From assembly GCA_900753715.1 (NCBI GenBank), contig CAAEAE010000175.1, positions 1 to 8,413 of the forward strand: a stretch of 8,413 nt of DNA, in the 5' to 3' direction. Each line of letters begins with the position of its first letter. Position 1 is the first letter of the stretch. Origin of the DNA: an uncultured Roseburia sp. Lineage in GTDB: Bacteria; Bacillota_A; Clostridia; Lachnospirales; Lachnospiraceae. Below the pieces are notes generated by a model. The model worked only from the letters and a program-made list of their open reading frames with translations, ran no database searches and was not told the origin of the DNA. Positions 6,479 through 8,413 of this stretch are shown one piece after another. A program made the position numbers and the translations under genes.

Positions 6479-7297
6479 ATGATCTGGTATGAAATAAAGT
6501 CACTGATATCAATAGATGAATTTGATAGAATCGTTACCCGGAACCGTCATCCTGATCGAATAATGAGCTTGTGGACTTTAGGGATTGTGGTGCAAGGAAG
6601 CCGGAGCATAGAAGTACAGGGTATACAGATTTCTGTAAAGAGAGGGGAATATTTTTTGCTTCCGCCTGGAGTTTTGCAGCGGGGTGTTGAAGAAGAATGG
6701 CATGATGTGTACTATTTTCATTTTAATATGGACTGTAAGAGGGTCGATAAAATAGAAAAATGTCAGAGAGGAAAAATGTGGATCTCCTTAAGCGGCAAAC
6801 TTCCTGTGGATATAGATATCATATCTTTAGTTGTGACCTGGCACAGAGATTTTAAATTGCAGTATTTAAGCAGTGATACATTAAAAGCATATTTAGCATC
6901 TATTCTCTATAGTTTGAGTGTAGCTTCAATGAAGAAGCAATACAGCAAAAATCAGAATAGCATGGTTGCAGAACAGATTTTACAATGTGTTGTGGATCAT
7001 ATAGAAAAAAAACATAGTGCATTGGAATTTGAAACCAGTTTTGGTATGAGTTATCGGAGATTAAATTCTATTTTTAAAGACAGATATGGCATTACGATTC
7101 ATCAATGTGTATTGGAAAAGAAGATGCAGCATGCATTGCATTTATTGATTATGGGAGAAAATATTGCGAACGTTGCAAGCGCATGTGGATTTGAAGATTA
7201 CTTTTATTTCCTAAAAGTATTTAAGAAAATCTATGGGATGACGCCCAAAGATTGCCAACGGCAATATTTCACAGACAACAATCAGACAAATTGTTAA
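6479..7297 (+). CDS. AraC-family transcriptional regulator with N-terminal cupin-like sensor
   Basis: This 272-residue DNA-binding protein is probably a sugar-responsive regulator. The N-terminal part (about 10-90) looks like the AraC ligand-binding cupin, with KRGEYFLLPPGVLQRG (54-69) matching the family's G-D-x-x-L-I-P-P-G-x-x-H segment. The C-terminal tandem helix-turn-helix lies at about 163-265; its second half reads IANVASACGFEDYFYFLKVF then KKIYGMTPKDCQ. The first helix-turn-helix (AEQILQ to LEKK) is less canonical. Length is normal for the family. The start at ATG 6479 has only a weak ribosome binding site (GATGGA, 6465-6470, eight bases away), and a TGA at 6464 blocks any longer frame. 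The gene is divergent from the oxidoreductase across 181 bases and precedes the binding-protein gene, so both are plausible targets. A terminator follows directly. Confidence 0.9.
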   Translation: MIWYEIKSLISIDEFDRIVTRNRHPDRIMSLWTLGIVVQGSRSIEVQGIQISVKRGEYFLLPPGVLQRGVEEEWHDVYYFHFNMDCKRVDKIEKCQRGKMWISLSGKLPVDIDIISLVVTWHRDFKLQYLSSDTLKAYLASILYSLSVASMKKQYSKNQNSMVAEQILQCVVDHIEKKHSALEFETSFGMSYRRLNSIFKDRYGITIHQCVLEKKMQHALHLLIMGENIANVASACGFEDYFYFLKVFKKIYGMTPKDCQRQYFTDNNQTNC

Positions 7298-7302
7298 GTG
7301 AT

Positions 7303-7335
7303 AAAAAGAGACTGACGGATGTTGGTCTCTTTTTT
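7303..7335 (+). terminator. Rho-independent terminator of the AraC gene
   Basis: AAAAAGAGAC (7303-7312) pairs perfectly with GTCTCTTTTT (7325-7334). Pairing continues inward through TGAC/GTTG (two G-U pairs) to a GGAT loop at 7317-7320, giving about 14 bp. The stem ends in a six-T run. It starts five bases after the stop codon, so the binding-protein gene needs its own promoter. Confidence 0.88.
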
Positions 7336-7406
7336 CATAGACAAGTACAAGCAAAAAAATTACAAATCTAAAAATATTTTGAAAGAGCATGTAGGAAAAT
7401 ATAGAA

Positions 7407-7437
7407 TTAACAAAAAAAAAAAGAATTCTGCTAAAAT
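7407..7437 (+). promoter_or_regulatory. Promoter of the sugar-binding-protein operon, with an A11 tract in the spacer
   Basis: TTAACA (7407-7412, 5/6 match to the -35) and TGCTAAAAT (7429-7437, an extended -10 with TAAAAT) are separated by 19 bases. Eleven consecutive A residues (7412-7422) span the end of the -35 and most of the spacer. The spacing is two bases longer than ideal, which fits a promoter that needs an activator such as the YesN-like or AraC regulator. Transcription would begin near 7444, leaving a leader of about 115 bases. Confidence 0.5.
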
Positions 7438-7466
7438 AGTTTCATTGAGGGAAAGGATAGGATGTG

Positions 7467-7498
7467 CTGTAATGGTGTTAACAGATAATTCGAATTAT
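7467..7498. promoter_or_regulatory. Two adjacent dyads in the leader of the binding-protein gene
   Basis: CTGTAATGGTGTTAACAG (7467-7484) has CTGT/ACAG inverted ends, and directly next to it ATAATTCGAATTAT (7485-7498) is a perfect 14-bp palindrome. Both lie downstream of the predicted promoter and 60-90 bases before the start codon. They could be operator sites for a repressor or part of a leader structure; the AT-rich context means chance is not ruled out. Confidence 0.3.
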
Positions 7499-7558
7499 TT
7501 ACAATGACTAGTGACTTTCACAAATACCTGATTTAAAGAAATGGAAGAGAGGGAAATT

Positions 7559-8413
7559 ATGAAAAGAAAAATTATTTCTGTATTACTTACAGCATGTTTG
7601 TCAATTAGCTTATTGGCTGGCTGCGGGGGAAATGCTTCTAAAACTGATGATTCACAAGTAAAGGAGGAAAGCTCCGATACTGCGACGCAAACAACTGATA
7701 CTGCTCAGAATGAAGATCCTGAGGTAACTATTACTGTATTAACGAGGTATGCCGGAAGTGATGTACAGGCACAGTGGCTTCAGACGATGATGGAGAAGTT
7801 TTCTGAGCTGCATCCTAATGTAACCTTCCAGGATGATTCAGTAGCTGATGAAGCTGCATACAATAACAAATTAAAGACCGCGATTGCAACTGGAAATTTA
7901 CCCAATATGTGGATGCAATATGGAGCTGCATCATTGGTAGAATATGCTAAAAACGGCTTGGCAATGGATTTATCTTCTTTACTGGAAGATACGGAATTTA
8001 CTTCCGGATTGGCAGATCCAACATTATCCTCTTATGACCTGTCAGGTTATGGAGTTGATGGAATTTACGCATTGCCATTTGCTATGCAGCCGGAAGTGAT
8101 TTTTTATAACAAGGATTTGTTTGCCCAGGCAGGGATAAACGAAGTACCGGAAACGATGGAGGATCTTTTTGCTGCATTTGATAAATTAAATGCAGCAGGA
8201 ATTACACCTATGGGAATGGGTGCAAAGGATACCTGGAGACTTGGGCATTTTTATAATTGTATTGCATACAAAAAAGTAGGTGTTGACAATATTAAGAAAA
8301 TAGGTGCAAGAGAAGCAAAATGGACAGATGAAAATATGGTTGAAACATTTGAAATTTTGAAAAGCTTTAAAGACCGGGGGGCCTTTGAAGAAAATTTCGA
8401 AGGAATTGACTGG
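7559..8413 (+). CDS. Extracellular sugar-binding lipoprotein of an ABC transporter (3' end outside window)
   Basis: The frame is open from ATG 7559 to the window edge, giving the first 285 residues of a protein that in this family is about 420-460 long. It captures a carbohydrate outside the cell and passes it to the membrane permeases. A lipoprotein signal (KRKII, hydrophobic stretch, LLAGC) places the lipidated cysteine at residue 22. A Ser/Thr/Asp/Glu-rich linker runs to about residue 53, and an SBP_bac_1-type fold begins at VTITVLTRYAG (57-67). Typical blocks follow: FSELHPNVTF, NNKLKTAIATGNLPNMW, then YGVDGIYALPFAMQPEVIFY and NKDLFAQAGI. GAGGG (7549-7553) is five bases before the start. 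The permease genes expected downstream are not in the window. It is the probable target of the two-component pair and the AraC regulator. The exact sugar is unknown. Confidence 0.92.
   Translation, partial: MKRKIISVLLTACLSISLLAGCGGNASKTDDSQVKEESSDTATQTTDTAQNEDPEVTITVLTRYAGSDVQAQWLQTMMEKFSELHPNVTFQDDSVADEAAYNNKLKTAIATGNLPNMWMQYGAASLVEYAKNGLAMDLSSLLEDTEFTSGLADPTLSSYDLSGYGVDGIYALPFAMQPEVIFYNKDLFAQAGINEVPETMEDLFAAFDKLNAAGITPMGMGAKDTWRLGHFYNCIAYKKVGVDNIKKIGAREAKWTDENMVETFEILKSFKDRGAFEENFEGIDW

Noticed and set aside
7319..7507. 62-residue Lys/Asn-rich plus-strand frame
   Set aside because: It starts inside the AraC terminator hairpin and runs through the A11 tract and predicted promoter; no ribosome binding site; composition reflects AT-rich non-coding DNA.
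1..8413. Defence system, prophage, transposon or CRISPR array
   Set aside because: No transposase, integrase, phage structural gene, nuclease or regularly spaced non-coding repeats are visible; the only tandem repeats are protein-coding.

Overview
The window looks like a chromosomal stretch from a low-GC Gram-positive gut or anaerobic Clostridia, most likely Lachnospiraceae-like. The reasons are AT-rich genes with strong GGAGG-type ribosome binding sites, a YesM/YesN two-component pair, a lipoprotein sugar-binding protein with an LLAGC lipobox, and Rho-independent terminators after most units. The organism is an inference; no rRNA or other marker is present.

Layout. Positions 1-981 hold the 3' end of a gene for a repetitive, probably cell-surface or secreted protein with four ~65-residue repeats; a strong terminator follows (1044-1099). 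Positions 1100-1460 carry a promoter, a good ribosome binding site and the start of a gene resembling the N-terminus of a carbohydrate-active hydrolase; its reading frame breaks down after about 40-45 codons, so I call it a decayed remnant. Base composition falls from roughly 45-50% GC to roughly 35% near 1460 (hand counts on sample lines). From 1619 to 5000 are a YesM-type sensor histidine kinase and a YesN-type AraC response regulator, 16 bases apart and evidently co-transcribed. A GC-rich hairpin (5041-5067) separates them from a convergent Gfo/Idh/MocA-family oxidoreductase on the minus strand (5116-6297). That gene is divergent from an AraC-family regulator (6479-7297), which ends at a clean terminator (7303-7335). 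The last gene (7559 to the window edge) is the N-terminal 285 residues of an extracellular solute-binding lipoprotein of a sugar ABC transporter (CUT1-like).

How the parts fit. The kinase probably senses a sugar-related signal outside the cell. The phosphorylated YesN-like regulator, perhaps with the one-domain AraC regulator, would then activate the transporter operon that starts at 7559, and the oxidoreductase would act on the imported sugar or a derivative. The substrate cannot be told from this sequence. Three transcription units have candidate extended -10 promoters beginning TGCTA, and the two intergenic regions next to the AraC gene hold dyad-symmetric candidate operators.

I found no mobile element, CRISPR array, tRNA/rRNA, riboswitch or defence system. 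The most unusual items are the repeat protein, the decayed hydrolase start, the oxidoreductase without the usual EKP motif, a mini-ORF whose start region copies that of the binding-protein gene, and an A11 tract in the binding-protein promoter spacer.
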